From: Peribolospora baueri
Lineage: Eukaryota > Basidiomycota > Peribolosporomycetes > Peribolosporales > Peribolosporaceae
DNA length: 64,000 nt
Direction: 5' to 3'
Assembly (NCBI GenBank): GCA_029717555.1
Contig: JAMDHS010000070.1
Coordinates: 1-64,000 of the forward strand
In this document: one piece after another, positions 11,329 to 23,791 of the stretch
Layout of the letters: each line of letters begins with the position of its first letter
Position numbering within the stretch: position 1 is the first letter of the stretch
The notes under the pieces: generated by a model
The model's input: only the letters and a program-made list of their open reading frames with translations
What the model was told of the DNA's origin: nothing
Databases searched by the model: none
Program-made: the position numbers and the translations under genes

Positions 11329-11810
11329 TGCGAGAGAAGGGATGGGAGGTGGAGAAAGGTAGCGAAGCGGTGGAAGAGTGCGAGGACGAGGCGGAGCTGG
11401 ATGAGATGAGGGAGGAGAACGCTGAGCGCGACGTGTCTGCACCCCGCGCTATTTATCAAGCAACCGCGCGCACGATCGGTCGTGCCAGCCAGACATTGCC
11501 CGGGGCACGTGACGCGCAATTGGCGCTGACGCGCCGACGAATCGCGCTGACGCCTTGGACGAATTGGCGCTGACGTGCTGACTGATCGTGATCCCGCCGC
11601 AGCAGCGTCACCCTTAATCCCCCCCCCCCCCCCCACCGGGCGAGCCGCGGGTCGATCGACGGGTGGAGTGATACAAAAAGCCGCGCGAGCCAAGACGATT
11701 CGGTCGCCTTCCCCCACAAGAATCCAATCCGCCTCCTTCGCTCGCACCACTCTTCGTGCCTACACCTCCATCTCTCTCTCTCCCGACCCCACTCAACCTC
11801 TTTTTGCAAA
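11329..11810. promoter_or_regulatory. Shared divergent H2B/H2A promoter
   Basis: A 482-bp spacer separates the H2B and H2A starts. Exact GCGCTGACG motifs occur at 11523-11531, 11544-11552 and 11567-11575, two of them preceded by AATTG. A C run lies at about 11621-11634, and the H2A side ends in CT-rich sequence before the ATG. Spaced direct repeats in a divergent histone promoter suggest binding sites for the cell-cycle activator, which I infer and cannot name. Confidence 0.7.
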
Positions 11811-12438
11811 ATGGCTTCTGGCGGCAAGTCTGGCGGCAAGGCCGGTGACGCGGCGACCGGCAAGGTGCGTCCTTGTCCATCCCGTCTTCCTTCCCTGACG
11901 CGCCGCGTCCGTGTCTTCGACTTGCGTCTCACCTTCCCTCAACTACTACTGTCTTTCCCCTTTTTCTCCTCGCTCATCTACAGTCCCAGTCCCGCTCGGC
12001 CAAGGCCGGTCTGCAGTTCCCCGTTGGTCGTATCCACCGTATGCTCCGCAAGGGCAACTACGCTCAGCGCGTCGGCGCCGGCGCTCCCGGTGAGTCGTCG
12101 CTCGACTCGACCGCGGCTACGTGACGGAGGTCGCATTCGCTCACCCTCGTCTCTTCCCCTGGCCCTCCTTCCCTCCCCTCTTAGTCTACCTCGCGGCCGT
12201 CCTTGAGTACCTCGCTGCCGAAATCCTCGAGCTCGCTGGCAACGCCGCTCGCGACAACAAGAAGACGCGTATCATCCCCCGCCACCTCCAGCTCGCCATC
12301 CGCAACGACGAGGAGCTCAACAAGCTTCTCGGCCACGTCGTCATCAGCCAGGGTGGTGTACTCCCCAACATCGCCGCCGAGCTCCTTCCTCCCAAGACCA
12401 AGTCCAAGAAGGCCGGCACTCAAAGCCAGGAGCTCTAA
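11811..12438 (+). CDS. Histone H2A with SQEL tail
   Basis: Exons 11811-11864, 11984-12089 and 12185-12438 give 137 residues in one frame. The histone core has [34 protein letters not shown], the acidic-patch stretch [10 protein letters not shown] and the docking region GGVLPNI. The protein ends SQEL, so this canonical H2A carries the SQ phosphosite that Tel1/ATM and Mec1/ATR mark at DNA breaks, as usual in fungi. The gene shares its promoter with H2B. Nothing looks damaged. Confidence 0.97.
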
Positions 12439-13020
12439 GGCGCCCTCCTTGTCGGCGCCTCCATCTGTCTTTTTGTCCCTTTGGTGACCCGCATGCTGTA
12501 TTACTAGTCCCTCCGCGCTCGACCCCGCTGTTCAATAGTTCCGGAAATCCACGAGCTTTTTCCGCACAAAATCCTGCTGGTTGCTTTCCCGTCATGGTTC
12601 GGGAAGAACAGGGCAAGTATATCGTACATGGAAACGGAAAAGTCGCAGGGTGAGAAAACAAACAAGTGGGGGAAACATAGTCGCGAATGCGAGACCGTAC
12701 GATCGAACGAAATGAATGCGGCTGTGGCACCGGCACCACGATTTCGGCACGTGCACACACATGTGATCGCAATAAAGAAAATAAGGGTGGAAGGAAGAAA
12801 TGGGAACACAAAAGTCAGGTCGTACGTAGGTGCGCCGTCACGACATGGTCACAGCACGACTGAGGGGACCGGGAGTGCGCGCCGGACGCAAGAGCGGACG
12901 GACCTGACGGGGGGGGGGGGGGGGGGGGGGGGGGGGGCGGAGGAAGCGACGCAGTGTGGGCACAACACAACGATCAGACACGTACTGGCTGCAAGCGAAT
13001 TCACGTCTAACGCGCTGGAA
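12439..13020. other. Convergent 3' region with G29 run
   Basis: No gene seen between the 3' ends of H2A and the PX protein gene. A run of 29 guanines occupies 12909-12937. The extreme 3' end of the PX gene may reach into the right edge if a last intron is used. Confidence 0.55.
12909..12937. repeat. Poly(G) tract, 29 bases
   Basis: An uninterrupted guanine run between two convergent genes. It could form a G-quadruplex on the plus strand or act as a pause site. Its exact length is uncertain because homopolymers are hard to sequence. Confidence 0.85.
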
Positions 13021-16000
13021 TCAAAAAGAACGCCGACGCGGGCTCACCAGTTCGACAAACAAAGGCACGAGCTCCGGCAAGGCCGACAGCTCCGGCGGCT
13101 CCGGCGGTCGGTTCTTCCTGCCCGTCTTACCGCCTGATGCCCCTCCTTTGCCGGTCGGAGGGAGAGGAGGAAGGTCCTTGTCTCTGTCTTGTAGAGATGG
13201 AGCCGCATGCACGGTGACACTGCCGCTGCCATGACGACCGTCGCCTCCGGTGGTGTCTGGCGTCTTCTCGGCCACGGGCGTCGTCGTCGTCGTCGTCATT
13301 GACGATCTGTCGCCGCCCTCGTCGTCGGCCCTCACCGTACCGTAGTTCCACCTTCGCGAAAGGTTGGTCGAGCGTCGGACACGCCGCTCTTGACCGTCCG
13401 GGCCCACTTCGACGACCTCTTCGTCCTCCTCTGCCCCGCTCTCTTCCTCCAACGAGTCATCGGTCACATCTCTCTTCTCCTCTTCCTCGTCCTCCTCGTC
13501 CTCGTCTTCGTCCTCACTCTCCTCAGCCGCGATATCATCAGCCTGGCCGAGGACCATGTCTCCGAAGCCTAGATTGTCCACCACGGCGCCGATGAAGAGA
13601 GCCTCGTCATCCCTCGTCATCAGCTGTCCATCCGCCTCCTGGCCTTTGGCCCTGAGCCTCCGCCTCATCCGCTGCTCGTGAGCGAGCTTGAGCCGGTAGT
13701 GGTACACCGCCACCTTGTCCACCTCGTCTAGGATCCTCTTCCTACTTTCCGCGTCCTGCGCGTGAGGCAGTAGCACCTCCAAGTCCACCTCGCCCGCCCC
13801 TCGACCCCTCCCACCGTTCGAAGCGTCCGACGACGGCGGACCGAGGCCGTCGCGAACAAAGTTGACGAACAGCTCGATCCAGTGCATCAGCCCGTCAAAG
13901 AGGCCGGAGCCTTTGCTGTGCACCTGGTGGACAAAGTTGTAGAACCGACCTTCGTTTCTCTCCACCAGGTCGATAAACATTTGTACCGTCCGTTGCGGGT
14001 CCGTGTATGCCACTAAACGCAGACACGAGACGGGCATGCGGGAGGAGGAACGAGCGGTCCGGGGCATTGGCGTCAGCGAATCCCTGTCCGACCGGAAAAC
14101 CGCCGATCGCAACTGCAAACTCACCTTCCTCGCTCGCCTCTACCGTCCGAATGAGGTCGTTGATAAAGGTTTGCAGATCGCTGATCGAATCTGCAATGTT
14201 GGCCGCCTTGTACACCTGAGCCAGCGGGGAGTAGAAAATGGTGACCATGTCCTTGAGCAGATCGGCGGTGACGCCCTGAGTGCATGAGAATGGATGATGG
14301 TGGGAACATGAGGCGAATTAGTTCGTCCTAAATCGAACTCTGAGGCACCTCGTCCCCGACCGACATAAAACTCACCTCGAAAATCAGCTCGATCATTTGC
14401 TCCTTGTCCCTCAAGCGGGTGTACATCCTCATGAGGACATGCAGATCCTCAAACAGCCAAGCGTCGTCATTGTCCGGTCCCTGGTCCTCTTCCAGGTCGT
14501 CCAAGCTGTCCTTGTACCGCTTGTACTCCTCGAACGCGCGGTTGGCGCGCACGACGCGGTGGATCTGCGCACGGTTCAGCAGAGGGTGCTCGCCGGATCG
14601 GAGAATCACGGCAATCAGGTCGAGGTTCTCGTTGGCTGTGGATGGCAGAAGGGCGGAGTAAGCAACATGGTTGCCGTCGACCGAGCGAGCGAGCCTGTCT
14701 CCATGACTAGACAGACGGCATCATCACGTCCCCTGTCATGAAGCCCTCATAAACTTACTTGCATCATCCTTGAACATCTGTTGCACCTCGGGAGGCGCAT
14801 ACACAAACAGCCGGACCTTCTCCGCCAGCACGTCGTCTTCGATTTTTGCCTTGACAGCTTCAACGGCGTCCTGGAGCTCGCGAACGTCGTCCGTCAGGGA
14901 ACTCGAGAACATGCTAGCGGTTGGACAGAAGGGGACGAGGGCCGAGTCAGACGAGGTCGGACCGTCGATGACCGACCGGATTCGCGTCCGCAGGGGCGCC
15001 ACTCACCGCTGTAACAAGCTCTTCTGCCCGAAAGGCTGGGCCAAGAACAGATCCAAGACGGCGCGGATCATGCTAACGGGGTTACTGATCCTGAGCACGC
15101 CCTTGAGCATGAAGTAGGGCATTAGACCGTGCATCCGCTTGAGCTGCAAAAAGTGGTCCGACGAGGTGTCCGACCCTACGAAGAGATGGTAAATTGTCGA
15201 GGCAAGCCTGCGTGCGGCGGTGGAGAAAGGGCCATAAGCAACGTCAGACAGATGGCGGAGCAGACGGACGAGAGGAGACGTCAGTGATGATACGAGGCCA
15301 CTTACGAGATCCTCGCCCACTCCATGACTTTGCGGTACTGAATGGGAAGGTCTTCGATGTTTGGAGTCGTCTTGATCGTGCTGAAGACGCGAGAGAGGCC
15401 GTCTGGTAGACACAAGACATGACGGAAGAGGTGAAGGTTAGGCGCAGAGAAACACTCAGCCGGTGTCGCCCAAGGAGGGAACACAAGCTGGAAACGGCGA
15501 CGGACACTCACCTCTTCTTACGAGATCCTCCTTAAAGGCCGACAAATGACTCTCGAGCTCCTTGACGCGTTTCCCAGCCTCTGCATCGAACTTGTTCTGC
15601 TCATCCCTGCGAATCTCATCCATCTGCTCTCTCCTTTCCACGTCCTCTTCCTCGGCCTTTGTGAGCGTTGTGAGTTCGCCGAGGAGGAAGTCTCGGAAGG
15701 CGGGGCTGTCGGCGACGACGCGGATGGCGAGGAGGGCGCGGAGGTAGGCGCGCAGAGTGAGTCTGTTCTTCTCTCGTGCCAAGGGCCCGGAGGGGAACGG
15801 GAAGGGAGGGAGAGGCGACTGAGGCGGCCCTCCTAAGGTGGTCGGACCGGGCTGAGAGACAGTCCCATCCTGATAGCCTTGAGGGTGGCCAGAGAAAGAG
15901 GTGGACGCGAAGCTGTCCGCCGTGTTCACCGAGAGCGGGCTCGGAGGGTAAGGACGATCAGTGCCAGGACTTAGCAGGTCCGGCTGCGCCAAGCCGCCGT

Positions 16001-17464
16001 CGGCGAGCGAGCTGGAGCTGCTCGCGACCGATCTACTGCCGTCGCGTCTGCGCTCTCTGGGGACATACAAAGGCGGAGGCATCGTTGGGCGCTGGCCGCC
16101 GCCGCTACCGCCATGCTGAGGTGGAAGTGGAGGGACAGGTGGCGGATCAGAGCCGGTGCGCCGGTGCGTCGGCCCTGGGTCGTGGCGCATCGTCGGCGTG
16201 CCCGGTACGGACCGTGGAGGGGCTCGCATCTCTGTCTGCGAGCGGTCCTTGGGAGGCGGACTGCGAATGTCTTCCTCGGGAAACTCCGTCCTCAGCTAAG
16301 GGAGCGATGGAAAAAAGAGGCGGTGATAGCAAATGAGTGACAGAGCATGAACGGCCTCGTTTGTTTCGAGCGGCCTCGCGCTCACCGTCTCCGCTAGTCG
16401 TCCAAAGTCGCCGTATCGCCTCGAGACGAAAACGTCGGGGTGCCCTGGCCTGCGCGTGCGAATGATAAACTCCTGTGGGAGAAGAGAGGCGAAAACGAAG
16501 ATTGGGTGAGATTGGCTACGCCGAAGGTGGGGAAAAGGAGGAAACGAAAGAGACGCAAACCGACCTCGTGTGCTTTGGAGCGGACGCGTCCTTTGGAAAC
16601 GACGGTGCGGACGGTGACGACGTTGAGGTCAAAGTCGTTCCCTGCGCCTCCGGCGGCGGCCCTCTTAATGTCGCCGAGTCTGCGCATGTCCGCCTCGCTG
16701 ATGCGCACCACGTCCTCTCTGCCGCCCTTGACTCGTACAGCAGCGTTGAGGAGTAGACCTACGTGCTTCTGTAGCTTGCGGCCCATCTTCCTGCGCTTGC
16801 TGTCCTCCTCCCTGTCGACGGTGGTGGAGATGTTGCGAGAGAGGAAGCGGTCGACGAAGACTTGGACCTTGTCGGAGAAGAAGTTGGGTGGTGCGGAGCG
16901 GAGGAAGGGGAAGGTGAGGACGAAGTGACGGAACATGAAGCGGAGGAAGGGTAGATCGATCTGGTGAGCTCGCTTGGAAGGCGTGAAGGGCGGGCCGAAG
17001 GTGGACAAGGCATCTGAACGTCGGCCGGTGACGGAAAGGGATCAGCATCGAGGTCAGCCACACCGAGGGCTCCAAAGCGAGCTGCCCCATGCTCTTTTTT
17101 TCTTTCTTTCCCTTCGAACGAGTGGGCCACCCTCCCATCGGCCGCCCCGCCTCGCCTCGCTTCGCTCACACGCACCCGGTCTGCTGAGCTCGGCGAGCTC
17201 GTATTCGAGCTGCAGCTTGATGAGCGTCTTCTTGAGATAGTGGGCCCGGACGGGGGTCAACTCGAGCGGTCCTCCGGCCTGTGCGTCTGCCTCTGACGGT
17301 CTGAGACCCTTGATCCTGTTCGCCAGCGCCTCGGTCTCGCGTTCAAGCTTGGCGTCCGTTTGTCGGGCGCGAGCATCTTGGTACGGGGACGCCGGGTAGG
17401 TGAAGCCAGTGGCGCCGGCGGCCAGCGGGGGCGCGGGGGCGAGGGAGGAGGCGCCGCCGGACAT
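13021..17464 (-). CDS. PX/PXB-domain lipid-binding protein (LEC1-like)
   Basis: A long multi-exon gene of roughly ten exons starting at 17464 (MSGGASSLAP). Exon joins I could follow include 17176|17013, the PX segment around 16470-16390 and 15530-15300. An N-terminal PX-associated region (PYQDARARQTDAKLERE; HQIDLPFLRFMFRHFVL) precedes a short PX core (EFIIRTRRPGHPDVFVSRRY, then GDFGRLAET). A proline-rich linker and a long helical C-terminal half follow (LRAYLRALLAIRVVADSPAF; WLFEDLHVLMRMYTRLRDKE), with an acidic stretch at about 13440-13530. This order matches the fungal family of yeast YPR097W (LEC1), a phosphoinositide-binding protein linked to sterol distribution. The last exon may instead splice at 13044 and end a few residues later; I could not decide. 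Confidence 0.8.
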
Positions 17465-18193
17465 GAGGACGGGGTGGAGGGATGGGGGATGGAGGAAGGC
17501 GAGGAGGAGCGTCGATTTTTCGGACGACCGACTACGATCGGTCGGCCTAGGCAGGAACGATGATGGTAGGGCGCGGTCGGCTAGACGAGGCGAGGCCACG
17601 TGCGGGCGTCGAGAGGGACGGAGGAGGGCGATGATGGATTCCTGCTTTCTTCCTTCTTCCATCCGTCCGTCTAGGAAGGAAAATACATGCACGGCAACTG
17701 CATTCTGCTCTGCTCTGCAGTCCCACGTCAGTCAGTCAGTCGCTCCATCCGTGCACGGCGCTCCCCACAGGACGTTCGCTGGCTCGCCCGTCGGTCGTCG
17801 ATCGTCAAAGTCAAGCCCGACCGCTGTATCCACCTCGCTCCTCTTCATCGTCGCAGCTGGCGCGGGGAAATCGATGCGATGCGCAAGGCGATGATGAGCA
17901 ATGGGTCCTTTTCTCACGCCGTGCCCGTCTGCATCTTATCTATCGCACGACGGACGATTGGTTCGCTCGCTTCATTTACGCGCGTGCCAGAGTAAACCTA
18001 GCTCGCGCCTGCTATTCTTGACTCTGGCCCCAAGTCGGTCGGCAACTGACGGCGTCCTCGTATAAGTAAACCAACCCAACGAACGAGCTGAGGAGCCCCT
18101 CTTTGCCCTTCTCTTCGCCCTCCCCGCACAGCGACCAGCTCCACCGCTTCTCTCCACACCCAACCCGACATCAAGCGGAAATCGAGCAAGCCA
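17465..18193. other. Divergent promoter region, no gene seen
   Basis: This lies upstream of the PX gene (minus) and a small plus-strand gene. It holds GTCAGTCAGTCAG near 17729 and a TATA-like TATAAGTAA at about 18061, which fits transcription to the right. Confidence 0.45.
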
Positions 18194-18589
18194 ATGTTCG
18201 CCGTCCGAGCCCCCTCCCGCTCGTTCTCCTCACCCGGCCGCATCATCTTGCCGCCCCATTCCCCCTCCCCGTCCCTTGCGCCCTCCCTCACGGCACAAGG
18301 CCAAGGCGCCAAGCTCTCCCGTCTCGTCCGCCGCTTCCGGCAGGGCGTGGGGAAGCGCAAGAGGGAGGTGTCGGAGAGGAAGAAGGCTAGGAGGCGCGAC
18401 GAGGATGCGAGGAAGGCGGCTTGGGCCCTCCTCGCGCCCTTGTATGGTCCTGAATACGTCGCCCACGAGCTCGAACGGCGGCTGCCCCGGCTCGCCTGCG
18501 CCGGGGTGGGCGCCGGTGGGCCGTGGTGGGAGCCGGTGATAGGATGGCCGGATGAGGAAGAAGTACATTATCTTTACGCCGTTCTGTAG
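18194..18589 (+). CDS. Small protein, possible mitochondrial presequence
   Basis: A single 131-codon frame without a known domain. The N terminus MFAVRAPSRSFSSPGR lacks acidic residues and has arginines, serines and hydrophobic residues, as in a mitochondrial targeting peptide. A very basic middle follows (RRFRQGVGKRKREVSERKKA), then an acidic, aromatic end (PDEEEVHYLYAVL). A TATA-like sequence lies about 130 bases upstream. The basic helix resembles small mitoribosomal or assembly proteins in general character, but I see no specific match. It may also be a chance frame in GC-rich DNA. Confidence 0.4.
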   Translation: MFAVRAPSRSFSSPGRIILPPHSPSPSLAPSLTAQGQGAKLSRLVRRFRQGVGKRKREVSERKKARRRDEDARKAAWALLAPLYGPEYVAHELERRLPRLACAGVGAGGPWWEPVIGWPDEEEVHYLYAVL

Positions 18590-20546
18590 ATTGCACGAGG
18601 TATTACACGGCGAGCGGCCGTCGTGTTCGTTCACTCTAGGCAACCTCCCAAGATGTAAGCGGTCCGCTCAACCGTTCCCGTTCCCGTTTCTCCTCCTCGC
18701 CCTTTAGGTCCCTATCTCGCAGCGTCATGAACACCAACGCCACATCTCATCTCGTCTCGGTCTTGAGCGCGAATCCGGACGGCACCGATTCGCGACACCG
18801 TCCCACCCCGAGGGTCTTGCCGCTAAGCGGGCGGCGGGTTCACGTTGGACGAAGGCCAGACTTGACTCTCGGTCCGCCGTCCCCGGACAGCGGACCGAAG
18901 TCTCGCGTCGCGACGAGCCGGTAGACGGGACGTCGACGTCGTCGATGCGGACGTCCTCGCGCGGGGACGGATCCGACGGGGAAAGCTTCATTCCCTTTGA
19001 GATCGCCCTGCCAGTCTGTCCGTCCCCGTCCTCACATCTCTCTCTTCGAGCAGGCGGTGGACGAATCCGAAGATCACGCCCGGTCACCGCATCGATGATT
19101 CGTTCGTCTTCTCCTTGACCGCCGTATGTATGTACATAGAATGCGAGGACGGGTGAGTGTGAGGGGAATGATATGACGACACTGTTCATTCGACATTCGA
19201 CGTCCGTCCGTCCGTTCGTCCTGCAGCGCCACGGACGCGAGGGCGGTGTCGGAGCCGGCCTGGAGGCTCTGCCTGGGCCAATGAGATGAACGGGGGTGTT
19301 CGTGATACGTACGGCTGGTCGACGAGCGGTCGGCGGCGTTCGAGAAAGGGTTGGCAGGGGGAGACGTCATGGGCTAAGTGGACCGAGCGGTGTCGGTCGG
19401 TGGAAGGCAGACCGCGGTGGGTTATTAGCATTGTTTGGAGCGCTGCGCCCGGCGCGAGCTAACTACCGTCGTCGATGGCGATGGGCTGTGCGAGAACAAC
19501 CAAAATAAGCGCCTCGGGTTCGTTCCCTCCTCCTCTCCGTCTCCGTCTTCGTCTCCGTAAGAAGAGAAGCTAGCGGAGGCGGACGGACGGGCCCCGGTGA
19601 TGACGGCCAGCGAGCATGAGCATGAGCGGGCACGTATATTTCCTGTACCTAGATCAACCCTTTCCTATATGACGAGAGAGAACGGGGAGTAATGGAGTAG
19701 GGTCCGGTTGGGCGGGCTCAAAAGTCGGAGGACGGGACGCCCTCGTTCATCCCGGAGTGCCTATGCCTTTGTCTGTGTTCTGTGTCTGTGTGTCTCATCC
19801 ACGGGCGTCGACCTTGCCGTTATGCTCTGCTCTGCTCGGACCGTCTGACGATCACCGGTCAGTCACGATGCCGCCGAACGCAGTGGCAGTGGCGCTACAG
19901 CTACCTGCTGCGCTCGTCGACTCGGAAGCAAAGGGTCATCATGTTCCGTCCGGGTCGAAGCGAGTTGGGGTGGCTGAGGAAGTGAGTGAGTGGACAGCGA
20001 GCGGCCTGGCCCGGACGGAACTGGAGCCGGGATGAGTGGACGATCGGTTCGGTGGGCGTTAGCCACGTCACAGGCGGAGGATGGTAACGTGGGGAGTAGT
20101 GGTAAGTGAGTGAGCGAGCTGTGTGTGTCTGTCTGCGCACGATCCGGACGGACGATTGGCGGAGAGTTGCGGAGACTGATGCATGGTGGTACATGCGAAG
20201 GCCGACGATGACCACCACTACGACGTCCGCCGCCTCCTCGCAACATGTGCGCCGCCACCGCCACCGCCGCCACCGACCGGCATCAGCCCGTCCACGGAGC
20301 GTATAAAGCCGAGACCGACCACGGTGGCTTCCCCTCCTTCTTTCCACCACCTCGCTCCTCTTCCCCCACTCCACTACTCCTCTCAACCATCATCCAGTGA
20401 GTACCTGTCGCACACCGACGGCCGTCGCTGTCGCTGTCGCACACTCGCCCTCGCCCCTTCTTGCTCACCGCGTTTCCCCCGCTCTCCTCCGTCCCTCCCC
20501 TCCTCCCATCCTCCCTCCTCCGCCTTGGCCGCTCGCTCTCCCAGCC
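18590..20546. other. Intergenic, no supported gene
   Basis: About 2 kb without a recognisable protein or RNA. The frames present are rich in arginine, serine or proline and mirror each other on both strands. A TATA-like TATAAAGCC near 20301 and a CT-rich run to 20546 look like the promoter and leader of the CipC-like gene. Confidence 0.45.
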
Positions 20547-21077
20547 ATGGGTTTCTTCAGCTCTAACAGCCGCGACCAGGTCTACGGTGCCGAGTCCGAC
20601 GAGCACAAGAGCAAGCTCTCCCACGAGCTCATCGGCGGTGCCGCCGCCTTCGAGGCCATGAAGGCTTACGTGAGTCTCCACTCCCACGGGCCTCAACAGT
20701 AAGAGGTGCCGTTGACCGACAAGAGCGCCGACCATACTGACTAACACTCCCCGCCGCGCTCGCTCCGCCTTGGTCCGTTTCAGGAGAACCACCAGGCCCA
20801 GAACGGCAAGCCCGCCAGCCACGCCCTTGCCAAGGAGATCATTGCCGGCATCGCCGGCGCTGAGGTCGACAAGCTCTTCGAGACCAAGGGCCTTGACTTC
20901 GTTGAGTGAGTAGCGTAGCGTAGCGAGCGCTTGTGGCCGCCGCCGAGCACAACGACCGTCGACCGCTTACCCGTCATGCTATCTCGTCTTGCCGCCGACA
21001 ATAGCCGCGAGAAGGCCAAGTACCACGCCAAGCACGAGGCCGAGCAGCAGCTCGAGAACCAGTACGGCCAGTGGTAA
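20547..21077 (+). CDS. CipC-like stress protein (DUF3759)
   Basis: Exons 20547-20669, 20784-20905 and 21005-21077 give 105 residues in a closed frame. The family signature is plain: HELIGGAAAFEAMKAYE, then AGIAGAEVDKLFETKGLD and REKAKYHAKHEAEQQ. CipC was named as a concanamycin-induced protein of Aspergillus; relatives are small, abundant, stress- and host-induced cytosolic proteins in many fungi. The biochemical role is not known. Introns fall after the AFEAMKAY block and inside the LDFVD codon for Asp. The start has a GCCATGG context. Nothing is missing compared with the family. Confidence 0.93.
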
Positions 21078-21829
21078 ACGGTCCACCGTTCGTTATCCCC
21101 CTGTGCTACCTCTTGTTTGCCTGTGTTGGCTCCAATACCAAGTCGAGTCGCGATGAAATGAAATGAAACGAAATCAATATCGAACGAGAGGTCCCTATCT
21201 ACTGAATGGGCTGGTTGCGTGCTTGGCTCGAGGACTCGATTCAAGCACTCGCATGTGAATGAATGGCCAAAGAGCGTCGAAGCGCCCAGCCTTGCAGAAA
21301 GATACTGTTAGCTGACTGATGATGATTAGAACGAGCTGAGCACGCCCTCATGCTCGCCGGCGGTGCGGTCGCATAGCACGTTCCGACGCCAACAGCGCAC
21401 GTTCCACTCAAACCCGCTCTCCCTCATTCCCCCAAGTCCGAGTCCCGGAGCAGTGCCTCGAAGCGCCAAGCCAAGCACATGCGCCCGTATCCGTATGCAC
21501 GCTTCGCCCCACTACCCAAACCGCCTCCGTTCCCCGCAAGATGCGACGCCGTTTGGACGGACGGGCGGACGTAGAGATACGGCGATACACATGGATGGCG
21601 CCCTCACACGTCATGTCATGTTAGGACTTCTCTCACTAGAACAACGCGACGCACCTCGTCGCGTCAAGGGAGGGCTACTCCCCGCCGCAGCCGATCGCCG
21701 CAGTCGATGGATGAACATGACATGACACCTCGGTCGTCGCTCACACTTGCATCTGCAAGTCCCCGCCGAGCCTGGCGCAAGTTCTCACTATACGTATAAG
21801 TTCTTTCCTCGGCCCCAAGCCCGTTTGTC
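21078..21829. other. Intergenic, CipC 3' end and CSN4 promoter
   Basis: No gene seen. The final 60 bases before the CSN4 start hold a TATACGTATAA string near 21790. Confidence 0.45.
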
Positions 21830-23791
21830 ATGGCGGAGAACGCCGACTTGAGCGCTCGGCTCACGTCCATCGCCGCTCTGCCCTCCCAATCCAACAAGGT
21901 ATCCTCCTACGTCGACCTCCTCTACGAGCTTCTCTCCAGCCCTCGTTCTCGTTCCCCCTCGACGCCGGAAGAGGAAACCGATGAGGCGGTCACGTCCTCC
22001 ATCGACGCTTTCCTCTCCGATGCCGTCTTCTCGGACTCGAATAGCGGAGGCGGAGGCCTTGTCGTTGGCAGGCATGTGTTCGGAGAGTTTGTAAAGGCTT
22101 TGGGACGTCTTGCGACGACGACGGCGGGGGTGGCAGAGGTGGTGGAGGAGGATGGCGAGGCTGCGGAGAGGATCCCTGAGGTTGCTGCGATTCGGGAGAG
22201 GGAGACGAGGAAGACGGTGCTGGAGCGCGCTGTGGAGAAGGTGCAGCCTAGGATCGTCAGTTTTGAAGAGCAGGTGAGTGCTGTCGTGTGAGCAAAAAAG
22301 ATAAAAAAAGAACAGGTCGTCCGTCCGTGTTCTCCTTTGTTCCGTCGCCAAACGAGCCCTCTTTTTTTTCTGGTGACGCAGGCTTCCGCTCTGCGTGAAC
22401 AGCTCGCGGCCATGCTCGAGGACGAGGAGGACTGGTCGGAGGCGGCCAGAGTCCTCCAAGGCATTCCTCTCGATTCGGGTCATCGGTGAGCGTCGGCATA
22501 GACACACTTCCCGTGTCCATTCCTGTTCTCATCGCCCATCGGCCCGTTTCCAAACTCCGCTCAGCTCCACGTCGGACGACTACAAGCTTCGCATTTACCT
22601 ACGTATCACTCGTCTCCTCCTGGAAGAAGGAGACGCGGTCGCGGCGGATGTTTACCTCAAACGTGCCTCGCTCCTCATCCACACCACCAAGGACCGCACG
22701 CTCCAGCTGACGTACACGCTCAGCCGGGCGCGCATATTCGACTACCAGCGCAGGTTCGCGGAGGCCAGCCAAAGATACCACGAGGTCAGTTACGCGGCGG
22801 ACGTGGAGGAAGGAGAACGGTTACAGGCGCTGTGAGTCGACGACGTCCTCGTGGATCCGTGTCGTTTCCGACTTCTCGCTCACAAACTCTGGCGTTGGTT
22901 CCCTACGCCCCCCCTTCTTTGTCTTTTGCCCACAGCCAAGCAGCCGTCATCTGCGCAGTCCTGGCGCCCGCAGGCCCACACCGCTCGCGCATCCTGGCGA
23001 CGCTCAATCGAGATGAGCGGACGGTGCAGCTGCCCTCCCACACGATGCTCTCCAAGATGTTCCTCGACCACATCATCCGTCCACACGAGGTCAATGACTT
23101 CGAGGCACTCTTGCAGCCCCACCAGCTCGCCAAGCTGCCACCGTCCGCTCATGATTGCGCGCTCGAGGAAGCTCCTCCTTCCGTCGACGGCGTCGAGTCG
23201 GATGTGGACGCCAAGATGGCCGGAAGGGACGGTGGCGACGGCGCGGGAGGAGGGCCCGTGTCGACCCGTTCGGGGCCGTCGACGGTGCTGGACCGTGCGG
23301 TGATGGAACACAACGTGCTATCCGCGTCGCTGATCTATACCAACATCACCTTTGGCGGTTTGGGCGCATTGCTCGACCTCTCGTCGGCGGGGGCGGAGAG
23401 CGTGGCGCGGAAAATGATCGAACAGGGGAGGTTGAGGGGGCGGATCGATCAGGTGGAGAGGGTTGTCTACTTTGAGCCTATGCGCGGGGAGGGAGAGGGT
23501 GGCGGCGGCCCGACAATGACGGCGGGCGCGGGGGGGGACAGCAAACCGTCCGCGGGAGGCCTGGCGGAGATGCTAGGCGAGGGAGGAGAGAGCCAGGGTG
23601 GCGCGGGAATATGGGACGTGGAGGGCACGCTGCTCACGCGGAGATGGGACCAGTCGATTCGCAAGAGCGCGAACGCGGTGGAGGAGATTGTGAGGCTGCT
23701 CAGGGAGAAGGATCTCCTTCCGCCTGAAAATGACGGAGGAGCAGGCGACCGCCCCGGTCTCGGTGCGACCGCGACGGCGGTATCCGGTTGA
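21830..23791 (+). CDS. CSN4: COP9 signalosome subunit 4
   Basis: Exons 21830-22273, 22382-22485, 22565-22831 and 22936-23791 give 556 residues with a closed frame. The N-terminal half is a helical-repeat solenoid (RIYLRITRLLLEEGDAVAAD; LSRARIFDYQRRFAEASQRY). The PCI/winged-helix end has VMEHNVLSASLIYTNITFGG, LGALLDLSS and RIDQVERVVYFEP, the hallmark of CSN4. The complex removes NEDD8 from cullins and so sets the activity of SCF-type ubiquitin ligases. The protein is longer than the roughly 400-residue animal form because of a Gly-rich insert before the PCI part and another near the C terminus. A donor at GCG-CT|GTGAGT splits the Leu codon before QAAVICAVL. Confidence 0.92.
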
